This document shows positions 6,666 to 13,527 of a stretch of DNA of 64,000 nt, piece by piece. The notes below the pieces were generated by a model. It was not told the DNA's origin. It made no database searches and worked only from the letters and a program-made list of their open reading frames with translations. Numbering within the stretch: the first letter of the stretch is position 1; each line of letters opens with the position of its first letter. A program made the translations under genes and the position numbers. Source of the DNA: Nitrososphaerales archaeon. Its GTDB lineage: Archaea > Thermoproteota > Nitrososphaeria > Nitrososphaerales > Gagatemarchaeaceae. The stretch covers positions 1 to 64,000 of the forward strand of contig JACWAI010000015.1 of the NCBI GenBank assembly GCA_014874415.1, in the 5' to 3' direction.

Positions 6666-9497
6666 ATGTCGAAGACAGATTCTGTCAGGTTGTACAAGGT
6701 AAGGAAGCTCATCTCAGAGCTGGGCACCAAGGAAGGGAGGGGTACCGAGCTCGTCTCCCTGTACATACCTCCCAAGAAGGCCATCCACGAGGCGATTGCC
6801 AACCTTCGGGAGGAGTGGGGAACGGCCGGGAACATAAAATCTGACACCACCAGGAACCACGTCCAGGACGCCCTCACCAAGACGATGCAGAGGCTCAAGC
6901 TGTACAGGACGGCCCCCGACACGGGACTGGTGATTTTCGCCGGGGCCCTGCCGACGAACGGGCCAGGAAGCGAAGTGGTGAACGTATACGAGATCGTTCC
7001 ACCGAAACCTGTGACTCAGTACCTCTATCAGTGCGACAATCACTGGCACGTCGAATGGCTCAGGGACATGCTGAGGGAGGAGAAGGTCTTCGGGTTGCTT
7101 TCCATCGATTCTAGCGATGTCGGAATGGGGATCCTGACCGGGGACAGGCTCGAGATCGTAGACGTGCTGACATCGGGCATATCCGGAAAAACTCGCAAAG
7201 GAGGACAGTGCGTAAGCGCCGACACCCTAGTGCAACTCGAAGATGGCAGATTGGTTCCCATATCTCGGGTCGCGCCGAGAAGCAGAATCGCAAGCTACAA
7301 CTTTGTCAACTATTCTCATGGACTGTACGAATGCACCGACACTTTCGTCCGCATCCCGAAGGATTACTGCGTCGTAGAAACGACCAGGCCCAAACTCAGG
7401 ATTTCAGCCACCGGCGAGCACAGGTTCTTCACCATTTCGCCCTCGGGAGAAGCCTCCACCATACAAGCTTCCGACATCCATCCCGGTGACAAGGTGCTCA
7501 TCTCCCGCAGGATGCGGGAACCCGCTGTCCCATCGTTCTCCACCATGTTCCATGCGACCTACAGGTACTTGGTGACTCCTGAGGGAAGGGCCCTCCTGAA
7601 GAAAATCAGGACAGAGAGAAGGATTTCGCAGAAGAAAGCCGCCAAGGCTGCTAGCCTCCATCAGACCGAGGTCTCTCAGTTGGAGAGAGGGGAAAGAGAC
7701 CTGAGAGTGGAAAAGCTCAGGGCTGTCGTCCAATGCTTGTACGGCGACTTCGATGAATTCACGACCAGGTACGTGAAAGTCACTAGGTCTCTCCCGGAAT
7801 ATTTCTCCCCCGACCTGCTTCAACTGATGGGATACATCGCGGGAGATGCCAACGCAGACGTTAACCGCCTCAACCTCTATGAAGAAAGGAGAGAGGTAGC
7901 CGAAGCGTATGCGCACCTGGCAAAGTCGGCTTTGAATCTAGAATACGTCCCGATAAAGAAGGTCAGCCCTGAGAAGCGCAAGAATTCATTCGCAAAGAAA
8001 CCGTATCTTGAGACATGGATATATTGTAAAGAGTTCGTCGATGCGTTGAAGGAGCTCTATCCTGGGCTCGTATCGACGGGACCAAGGGAGATTCCAGAGC
8101 AGATACACCGCCTGGATAACGCCCACCTTGCCAGATTCCTGAGAGGGCTCTTCGATGCCGAAGCCAATGCCCGCAGGGGAAGGAGAATATCAATCGCGAT
8201 GAAACCTGGTCTTCTGATTCGGCAGCTGCAGCTGCTCCTGCTCAGATTTGGCATTGTTTCATCCTATGATACGTATGTGAACAGGTATGGCACGTTGATG
8301 CACAGGCTCGACATAAGCGACTATGATTCATTGGTGGCGTTCCGTAACAGCATTGGTTTCACGGCAGCCGACAAGGCTAGACGGCTTGAGAAAGGAATCG
8401 GGGGACGACGGCCCCAGAGCTACCATACCGTTCCAGTAGTGGGTTCATGGGTGGACAAGACCGCCAAGGAACTCGGAATCAGGAGGAGGCAGTTCGAAGG
8501 AATCACGAACTTTTTCCATGATCAGAGAGGGATCAGCGACCGGATCTTTGAGAGGGTCATCGGCACTTTTCAAGGAGTACTTGCTGATGAACGGGTCACC
8601 TCGAACCCTTCCAACGAGAGGGTTCAGCTGCTGGAAGAGACGGTGACCAAGCTGAAGCAGATACAGCAGAGCGAGCTCATCTTGGTGACAGTGAAAAAGA
8701 CCCGGCGCGTAAGAAATTCCAGAAAGGAAAAGTTCGTCGATCTCGAGCTCCCGTCAACCCGAAGCTTCGTAGGAGGAGGGTTCGTCCTTCACAACAGTGC
8801 CAGGCGATATGAGCGCGGTAGGGAGATGGAGCTGACCTACTACTTCCACAGGGTCGGGGAGCACGCGACGCGGGTCTTCATCGACAGCAACAAGGTGACC
8901 GGGATGATAGTCGGGGGGCCGGGACCGACCAAGGACGAATTCCTGAAGGGCGGCTACCTGCACTACGAGCTGCAGAAGAAGGTCCTCGCCGTCCTGGACT
9001 TGGGCTATTCAGGAAGGGAAGGGGTGAGAGAGCTCGTCGAAAAGGCGGGGGACATATTGAAGGATGTCCGCCTGGTGGAGGAAAAGCGCCTGGTCCAGAA
9101 GTTCCTTGGGGAGGTCAACAGGCAGGGCGGGCTCGCGGTCTACGGGCTCCCCAGGGTCATCGAAGCGCTCGGGAAGGCGAGCACCGACGTGGTCCTTGTT
9201 TCGGACGACCTGGACATGGTCCGCATCGACGCCGACTGCAAGAAATGCGGGACTGTGAAGTCTGATACGGTCGCTGCCTCGAAGAAGATCCAGGAGCGGC
9301 AGGAGATGACGTCCACCCCATGCGCCAAGTGCGGAGCGACCGACTACGACGTGGTGGAGAGAGATCTGGTGGACGTGCTCGAGGAGATGGCCTTCCAGGT
9401 CGGCTCGAAGGTCGAGGTGATATCTTCCGGGACTGAGGAGGGGAACATGTTCAAGAGCTTCGGCGGTGTCGGGGCGATCCTCAGATACAGAGCCTAG
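6666..9497 (+). CDS. prf1: Peptide chain release factor aRF1 interrupted by an intein
   Basis: The frame is 943 residues, of which 529 are an intein. The exteins (residues 1-181 and 711-943) join into a 414-residue aRF1 of normal length. Domain 1 holds the stop-codon motifs GNIKS (about 55-59) and YQCDNHW (121-127). The GGQ peptidyl-hydrolysis motif is at 179-181, immediately before the intein, and the second extein resumes SARRYERGREM. A C-terminal zinc-type pair, CKKCG and CAKCG, sits in domain 3. aRF1 recognises all three stop codons and releases the nascent chain, so splicing must occur to make a working factor. It is divergent from pyrH and starts at ATG 6666. Confidence 0.95.
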   Translation: MSKTDSVRLYKVRKLISELGTKEGRGTELVSLYIPPKKAIHEAIANLREEWGTAGNIKSDTTRNHVQDALTKTMQRLKLYRTAPDTGLVIFAGALPTNGPGSEVVNVYEIVPPKPVTQYLYQCDNHWHVEWLRDMLREEKVFGLLSIDSSDVGMGILTGDRLEIVDVLTSGISGKTRKGGQCVSADTLVQLEDGRLVPISRVAPRSRIASYNFVNYSHGLYECTDTFVRIPKDYCVVETTRPKLRISATGEHRFFTISPSGEASTIQASDIHPGDKVLISRRMREPAVPSFSTMFHATYRYLVTPEGRALLKKIRTERRISQKKAAKAASLHQTEVSQLERGERDLRVEKLRAVVQCLYGDFDEFTTRYVKVTRSLPEYFSPDLLQLMGYIAGDANADVNRLNLYEERREVAEAYAHLAKSALNLEYVPIKKVSPEKRKNSFAKKPYLETWIYCKEFVDALKELYPGLVSTGPREIPEQIHRLDNAHLARFLRGLFDAEANARRGRRISIAMKPGLLIRQLQLLLLRFGIVSSYDTYVNRYGTLMHRLDISDYDSLVAFRNSIGFTAADKARRLEKGIGGRRPQSYHTVPVVGSWVDKTAKELGIRRRQFEGITNFFHDQRGISDRIFERVIGTFQGVLADERVTSNPSNERVQLLEETVTKLKQIQQSELILVTVKKTRRVRNSRKEKFVDLELPSTRSFVGGGFVLHNSARRYERGREMELTYYFHRVGEHATRVFIDSNKVTGMIVGGPGPTKDEFLKGGYLHYELQKKVLAVLDLGYSGREGVRELVEKAGDILKDVRLVEEKRLVQKFLGEVNRQGGLAVYGLPRVIEALGKASTDVVLVSDDLDMVRIDADCKKCGTVKSDTVAASKKIQERQEMTSTPCAKCGATDYDVVERDLVDVLEEMAFQVGSKVEVISSGTEEGNMFKSFGGVGAILRYRA
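7209..8795 (+). other. Intein with LAGLIDADG endonuclease inside aRF1
   Basis: The intein begins CVSADTLVQLEDGRLVPI (Cys1, block A) directly after KGGQ. It contains SATGEHRFFT (block B, TxxH-like) and ends FVGGGFVLHN before Ser711. Cys1, a final His-Asn and a Ser +1 residue are the standard splicing residues. Two dodecapeptide motifs, LMGYIAGDA (about residue 387) and LRGLFDAEA (about 492), mark a LAGLIDADG homing endonuclease; both keep an acidic residue at the catalytic place (D and E). Between block B and the first motif is a helix-turn-helix of XRE type (about residues 315-345, KKAAKAASLHQTEVSQLERG). All elements look intact, so both splicing and homing may be active. Confidence 0.93.
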
Positions 9498-10534
9498 GAC
9501 GCGGTAACAACCTGGGTTGCAAGCGTCTCTGAACCCATGAGGACCACGTCGTATTGCGACCCGGTGGAGACCCCCCGCTTTCCTAGGAGGCTCGTGATGG
9601 TACCCCTGAAGGTGAAAGAGTGTAACGCGCCAGCCGCCAGGGAGAATCCTGCGGACCCGAGGTAGGAGTTGATTTCCCCGGGCGTCCCGTTGACAAGCCT
9701 CATCGAGCCGTCGGGGAGCAGCAAGAAGAAGATGGAGTTCGACATGGAGCCTCCCATCACCCCCGATTCTCCGCCCTTGGTAGCCGGAGTCAGTATGACC
9801 ATCCTGATGATCGCGGGGTCAGTCCCGGTGTTCGCCGCCGAGAAGGAGAAGGTCCCTGACGACAGCATGAGCCCTGAAACAGTCAGGTTGTCGGAGGGGC
9901 GCTGCTTGAAGGTCTGGAACCAGCTGTGCCCCTGAAGCGAGTAGTTGTTGCCGACCTCCCTCATCGAGGGGCTTACCTCGTCCGAGGGGACCTGGAGAGC
10001 CCTGGCTCCGGCGGCCATCGTGAAACTGGGATCGGTCTGGTTGCCGAGGTTCAGGACCGTCGGCTGGATGTCGATCAGGGCCGCCGCAGGGACTGACGAG
10101 TCTACCTTCACGCCGCCGACGATGGAGGCTGTTAGTTTGCCGGAAGCGACGTCGGCGGTGTAGTTGGCGCCCATATATTCGACGACTACCTTCGTGATGT
10201 TGAACCTGACCATGTTGTAGGTTAGAGACGGGACATTCCCGCTGGAGATCGTCTGGCTGGAGTTAACAAGCTTCAGCGTGTCTATCGTCCCGCCCCCTGC
10301 GAAGGAGACCCAGCCTGAATCGCTGAATCCCGAAGCGTGGACTGCGATGCTCGAGTAGGTCACGTACACGGCAGAGACACCACTTGGAACAGACGGAGGG
10401 TCTGTGAGCAGGACCGAAAGGATCCCCGAGGAAGTGGTGCTCAGGAGGCCCAGGGCCGACCCCGAGAAGATCACAACTCCGGCCAAAGCCAGGCCAGCTA
10501 CCCCGTAGGCAGCCGCCCTCGTCCGGAGCTTCAA
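9494..10534 (-). CDS. Secreted DUF4382-type protein
   Basis: From TTG 10534 the protein is 346 residues and opens MKLRTRAAAYGVAGLALAGV, a basic start followed by a hydrophobic signal or anchor helix. The next region (about residues 35-190) has LLTDPPSVPSGVSAVYVTYS, a W-containing strand and ALIDIQPTVLNL, which match the pattern of DUF4382, a beta-rich domain of secreted archaeal and bacterial proteins. The C-terminal part (about 200-346) is another beta-rich segment. Several N-x-S/T sites fit an exported glycoprotein. A longer upstream frame has no sensible signal, so the TTG is preferred. It converges with prf1, the stops nearly touching. Confidence 0.75.
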   Translation of the reverse strand: MKLRTRAAAYGVAGLALAGVVIFSGSALGLLSTTSSGILSVLLTDPPSVPSGVSAVYVTYSSIAVHASGFSDSGWVSFAGGGTIDTLKLVNSSQTISSGNVPSLTYNMVRFNITKVVVEYMGANYTADVASGKLTASIVGGVKVDSSVPAAALIDIQPTVLNLGNQTDPSFTMAAGARALQVPSDEVSPSMREVGNNYSLQGHSWFQTFKQRPSDNLTVSGLMLSSGTFSFSAANTGTDPAIIRMVILTPATKGGESGVMGGSMSNSIFFLLLPDGSMRLVNGTPGEINSYLGSAGFSLAAGALHSFTFRGTITSLLGKRGVSTGSQYDVVLMGSETLATQVVTAS

Positions 10535-10636
10535 CCGCTGGTCGCCCGACCGTTCATGTGAGAAGTGCCCCGCGTGGGCGTTATCAACCAATGTTTTTGA
10601 ACGTGGGGCCGGGTGGACGGGCGAGTAGGACTCTTT

Positions 10637-11134
10637 GTGAGCGAACCCCCTAAACAGCAACCGCAGCCTCCTCCCAAGCCTCCCCCGACCGAGAAGCGGA
10701 CGCAAGGCATGGTCGATGCGGAGTTGAAAGGGAACACCCTCCGGGTGTACGTTTACGCCCTCAAGAAGCGCAAGGTAGGGGTCAGGGAGGTCCAGAGGGC
10801 TCTTCTCATGTCGAACCCTTCCCTCGCCCAGTACCATCTCAACAAGCTGAAGGACCTAGGGCTCGTTTCAGAGGACAACGGCGAGTACGAGGTGGTGGGG
10901 GAAGTGAAGGTCGACGTGATGAGAGACTTCCTCCGGCTGGGGACGCTCATAGTGCCGAGGTTCATATTCTACGCCGCCGTATTCACTGTGTTCGCGGTCT
11001 ACCTCGCATATGTGGGTTATCCATATTACAGCATCGTCCCAGTGGTAGAGTGGTTCTCGGTCGCGCTTGCAGCAGCGGCGGCGGCGTTCTGGTACGAAGC
11101 GGTGAGAGCGTGGCGCTCCGCCCCCTCCCCCTGA
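10637..11134 (+). CDS. Membrane-anchored winged-helix protein
   Basis: From GTG 10637 (GTG 10613 possible) the protein is 165 residues. A proline- and glutamine-rich N-terminus (PPKQQPQPPPKPPP) leads to a winged-helix segment, about residues 30-90: TLRVYVYALKKRKVGVREVQ, then PSLAQYHLNKLKDLGLV. Two transmembrane helices follow (about 102-125 and 130-150). This wHTH-plus-two-helix layout is common in archaeal membrane regulators. It is divergent from the DUF4382 gene, with about 100 bases between the starts, so it may regulate it; that link is only positional. Confidence 0.75.
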   Translation: MSEPPKQQPQPPPKPPPTEKRTQGMVDAELKGNTLRVYVYALKKRKVGVREVQRALLMSNPSLAQYHLNKLKDLGLVSEDNGEYEVVGEVKVDVMRDFLRLGTLIVPRFIFYAAVFTVFAVYLAYVGYPYYSIVPVVEWFSVALAAAAAAFWYEAVRAWRSAPSP

Positions 11135-11203
11135 CAGGCCCCACACGCACAACTGTTTTTATTCGATGGCGATCCCATCCCCCAATGTTCTTTTGGGCTA
11201 TCT

Positions 11204-11611
11204 TCATGGTCCATGTGAATGACCTGCCGCCTCGGACAGCGCCTTCTCTATGTAGGCGGTGTGCAGCCTCTCGTGGTCGACGAAGCGCCTCAGGACCTTC
11301 CGGGCCGTCCACAGGTTGCAGACGGGGGAGGGGTCGTGGTGCGGCTGGAAGATCCGTGTCCGCTGCTCCTTGGTCAGCCTCTTCAGCTCCTTTTCGGCCA
11401 GCCTCCTCGTGTATTGGAGGAGGTCGAAGGGGTCCCTCGGGAAGTCCGCGGGGAGGACTATGTCGAGCCTGGTGACGTACCACCACTCGACGCTGGCGAT
11501 GTGACTGAGACAGTCCCCGATGGTCCTTGGCCCTCCTTTCGGCTTCCTGAGGAGGGCTTTGCTGTCCAGGCTCTCGCATAGCTCCAGGAGGTCCCTTCGG
11601 GAATGATTCAT
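11204..11611 (-). CDS. DinB-superfamily domain, downstream part of an interrupted HicB-DinB gene
   Basis: From ATG 11611 the 135 residues hold the DinB four-helix fold: DLLELCESLDSKALLRKP, then DCLSHIASVEWWYVTRLD with the first metal His, and DHERLHTAYIEKAL with the other two His (HxxxH). DinB-like proteins bind a divalent metal and act as thiol-dependent enzymes. The same frame continues upstream past ATG 11611 as TEVLPVTTQDVKRTLRL to a single TAG at 11663-11665, beyond which the HicB-like frame runs on. HicB-DinB fusions with this linker exist, so this is probably one gene split by one amber codon. Confidence 0.75.
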   Translation of the reverse strand: MNHSRRDLLELCESLDSKALLRKPKGGPRTIGDCLSHIASVEWWYVTRLDIVLPADFPRDPFDLLQYTRRLAEKELKRLTKEQRTRIFQPHHDPSPVCNLWTARKVLRRFVDHERLHTAYIEKALSEAAGHSHGP

Positions 11612-11662
11612 CAGACGGAGGGTTCTCTTGACGTCCTGGGTGGTGACGGGGAGGACCTCTGT

Positions 11663-11917
11663 CTAGAAGAGCGGCTCGGGCTTGCCGGCTTCGACAGGGT
11701 TGTAGGTGACCCGCAGCACCTCGGCAGGCTCGACCTTGATGGAAGAGGGGATGGCGACGGATTCCCCATGGCGCTTCGCCCAGACATACCACCTGGACGC
11801 CGCAGATCTAGCCTTGGCCAGCGCGCTTCGTTCGTCCCTGCCGAAGACCCAGCAGCCTGGAAGCTCTGGGATGAAGGCGCCGGTGCCACCCTCTCCGACC
11901 TCCAGGCAGGCTTTCAC
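11663..11917 (-). CDS. HicB-like domain, upstream part of the interrupted HicB-DinB gene
   Basis: The 84-residue frame has HicB character: MKACLEVGEGG, GAFIPELPGCWVFGRDERSA, then helix ALAKARSAASRWYVWAKRHG. The HicB_like fold is an RNase-H-like antitoxin-derived domain, but no HicA toxin frame is adjacent. It ends at TAG 11663, 51 bases before the DinB ATG and in the same frame, with no other stop between. That arrangement points to a fused HicB-DinB protein rather than a toxin-antitoxin pair. If expressed separately the two parts would still be complete domains. A PIWI-like remnant begins on the opposite strand just upstream of the ATG. Confidence 0.7.
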   Translation of the reverse strand: MKACLEVGEGGTGAFIPELPGCWVFGRDERSALAKARSAASRWYVWAKRHGESVAIPSSIKVEPAEVLRVTYNPVEAGKPEPLF

Positions 11918-11949
11918 GTGCCAGTTCAGCTTGCGGCGTTATAGAAATC

Positions 11950-12219
11950 TTCCAGAAACACCCCCACGGCCTATGCGGTTGCTCAGTGTTCTTGATTGTA
12001 CTACCTTGCGAGGACCATCTGAAGGTCGGACTACTCACACTAAGGCAGTCTGACAGCGTCGCCCAGGACATCCTGGGTCTGACTAAACTGAACTATAACG
12101 AGTGCAAGTATGGGGACGCGAGCCCTGTTACCATCGGGTTCTCAGACGCGGTGGGCGAGATTCTAGTTTCGAACCCCAAGATAAAGAACCCCGACACGAG
12201 GTTCCGCTACTACATCTGA
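11950..12219 (+). pseudogene. PIWI-domain C-terminal remnant (Argonaute-like)
   Basis: The plus frame ending TGA 12217-12219 reads SVAQDILGLTKLNYNECKYG, then SPVTIGFSDAVGEIL, and closes DTRFRYYI. This is the pattern of the last part of a PIWI domain (a LTKxNxN segment, PVTLxxxxxVGEIL, and an aromatic-rich C-terminus ending in I). Only about 85-90 residues remain; the catalytic aspartates of a full Argonaute would lie upstream and are absent, because the HicB-like gene occupies that DNA. A GTG at 11986 could start a 77-residue piece. I take it as the stump of a lost prokaryotic Argonaute gene; the family call is from pattern memory. Confidence 0.55.
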
Positions 12220-12234
12220 CTGACAGGCGCCTGT

Positions 12235-12254
12235 GGCGGGGTATCATACCCGCC
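12235..12254. repeat. GC-rich hairpin after the PIWI remnant
   Basis: GGCGGG (12235-12240) and CCCGCC (12249-12254) form a 6-bp stem around an 8-base loop. It lies 15 bases after the PIWI-remnant stop and just before three short repeats. It could be a terminator or part of a recombination site. Confidence 0.5.
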
Positions 12255-12291
12255 CACCCAAGGCGCATCATACCCCGCGTTGCATCATACC
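12241..12291. repeat. Three short direct repeats (G[T/C]ATCATACC)
   Basis: The ten-base unit occurs at 12241-12250 (GTATCATACC), 12265-12274 and 12282-12291 (both GCATCATACC). They sit between the PIWI remnant and the tRNA 3' fragment at one border of the putative integrated element. Possible roles are iterons or integrase arm sites; neither is shown. Confidence 0.6.
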
Positions 12292-12303
12292 TGAAAGCAT
12301 AAG

Positions 12304-12350
12304 TGCGGTGGCCGGGAATTGAACCTGGGTTGCTTGCCGAGCACTCCGGA
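12304..12350 (-). other. 3' fragment of a class II tRNA (possible att site)
   Basis: On the minus strand, TGCTCGGCAAGCA can fold as a variable arm. It is followed by CCAGG-TTCAATT-CCCGG (T arm with one A-C mismatch), then CCACCGC and A73 at 12304. The long variable arm and A73 suggest tRNA-Leu, or less likely tRNA-Ser. The matching 5' acceptor GCGGTGG is not found upstream, so this is a fragment, as left by integration into a tRNA gene or by decay. It begins immediately after the stop of the primase-like gene. Confidence 0.5.
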
Positions 12351-12361
12351 AAGAATGCTGG

Positions 12362-13363
12362 TTACCCGGTGCTCTTCCCACGGTTCGATTTGGGTTCTTC
12401 TGTGGTCAGCGAGAGAACCTCCTTTGGCAATAAAGCGTAGAGGTCAGGGTGTTCGACCTTCAGTTTGCTTAGTGTTGGAGGCATGAGGCCAAGCCGCCTC
12501 GCCCGGCGCACGTTGTAGGCGATGAATCGCCTCATACCGGAGTCCACGTTTCCACCGGCCGAAACATAGCTTTGAATCAGTTCGACTGCCTCATCGTCTG
12601 GTAGCATCCTAACCCCCGTACTCCATGGACTCAGGATGAGCCAAACTAGCCGGTGCCGACCATCGGTCACAGCAGGGTGCTTCAAGAGCTCTTCTATGTA
12701 CTGATATCCTTTGGTAGTTTTGGGCTTGGGTGCAGGAGCATACTGAATCACAGCCATCTTCACCCCAAGCAACTGCTTGGGCAGAGGTGCTTTCCGCAGG
12801 TTCCTGATTCCCTCCGCTATCGCGGCCAGCGAGCAGTCACCAAAAAAGTCGTTGAGCAGGTTGTCGCTCATCTGGATGACCCCCCGGTCGAGCTCCTGCC
12901 GTGCCAGCTTCCACGTCGGATTCTTGGCGAGGTTGTACTTCGAGACGAGTGAGAGATAGCCCTCGAAGGTTATTGTGTAGCTCGCCCGGCCGTCGTCCGT
13001 GTTGATTATCTGGAATGCGGCGCCGAAGCACTCCGTGAAGACGGTGACCTTGTTCCCAGGTTTCTCTTCCTTAAAGAAGATTTTCGCTCGCTCCGCCTCC
13101 TTCTTGGAGAACTTTGAGGCGAGGACAGGATCCTGGCTGGCCACAAGTGCTCCGGCAAAGAAGGTCGTGATGTCTTGGTCGGAGTTGTCTGGTTCATACT
13201 TTGATCTCCCGAGGGAATTCAACAACCTGCTTTCGGTCTGCGCGAGGCCTTCCTTGCTCGCGAGCGCCTCTTCGAGAGTTATCGATTCGAAGAATCTCCT
13301 TGACCGTGGGGCAAAGGGGTACCTCAGCTCGAGGTCAGAAGAGAGTGACGCATGGCGAGACAA
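12362..13363 (-). CDS. Primase large-subunit-like protein with PriX-like C-terminus
   Basis: The first half of this 333-residue protein resembles the PriL N-terminal domain: LRYPFAPRSRRFF near the start, then FFAGALVASQDPVLASKF and KKEAERAKIFF, the helical EA-rich stretch of archaeal PriL. The last 100 residues (HRLVWLILSPWSTGVRM, then MRRFIAYNVRRARRLGL and MPPTLSKLKVEHPDLYALLP) resemble PriX and related cluster-free versions of the PriL C-terminal domain. The four Fe-S cysteines of ordinary PriL are missing (two scattered Cys only). It would assist primer synthesis by a catalytic subunit not present here. A tRNA fragment abuts the stop. The domain calls are from pattern recognition; the nearest alternative is an unrelated replication accessory protein. 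Confidence 0.6.
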   Translation of the reverse strand: MSRHASLSSDLELRYPFAPRSRRFFESITLEEALASKEGLAQTESRLLNSLGRSKYEPDNSDQDITTFFAGALVASQDPVLASKFSKKEAERAKIFFKEEKPGNKVTVFTECFGAAFQIINTDDGRASYTITFEGYLSLVSKYNLAKNPTWKLARQELDRGVIQMSDNLLNDFFGDCSLAAIAEGIRNLRKAPLPKQLLGVKMAVIQYAPAPKPKTTKGYQYIEELLKHPAVTDGRHRLVWLILSPWSTGVRMLPDDEAVELIQSYVSAGGNVDSGMRRFIAYNVRRARRLGLMPPTLSKLKVEHPDLYALLPKEVLSLTTEEPKSNRGKSTG

Positions 13364-13473
13364 CTTCCTGTAACAGGGCCCCCTCGCCCTTTAAGGGTCT
13401 TGTTATGTTTCCTTGTCCGTTGATATGAGGTATGTTGAACAACCAGAAGCTTGACAGGAATATGAAAGCCTTC

Positions 13474-13483
13474 AACTATAAGT
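13474..13483 (+). promoter_or_regulatory. TATA box of the YchF-type GTPase gene
   Basis: The sequence aactataagt lies about 45-54 bases before ATG 13528, allowing a leader of about 20 bases. A purine-rich agggggcac is near the start and could act as a weak ribosome site. Confidence 0.45.
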
Positions 13484-13527
13484 AGAACAGCGTCCGGAAG
13501 AACTAATCGACAGGGGGCACATGGCAA

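Noticed and set aside
10510-10534. Near-identical 33-base start regions of the genes at 10534 and 24023 (cggTTGAAG..CCGGACGAGGGCG)
   Set aside because: Twenty-eight of 33 bases match, but the proteins are unrelated (signal peptide versus wHTH) and nothing beyond matches; probably chance in GC-rich DNA.
11663-11665. Pyrrolysine coding at the in-frame UAG
   Set aside because: Many genes in this window end in TAG followed by unrelated sequence, so UAG is an ordinary stop here; not fully excluded.
11663-11917. HicA-HicB toxin-antitoxin pair
   Set aside because: No HicA-like frame is adjacent; the HicB-like domain continues in frame into DinB.
12304-12450. Complete intron-containing tRNA at the element border
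   Set aside because: The 5' acceptor GCGGTGG complementary to the 3' end is not found within reach on the minus strand.
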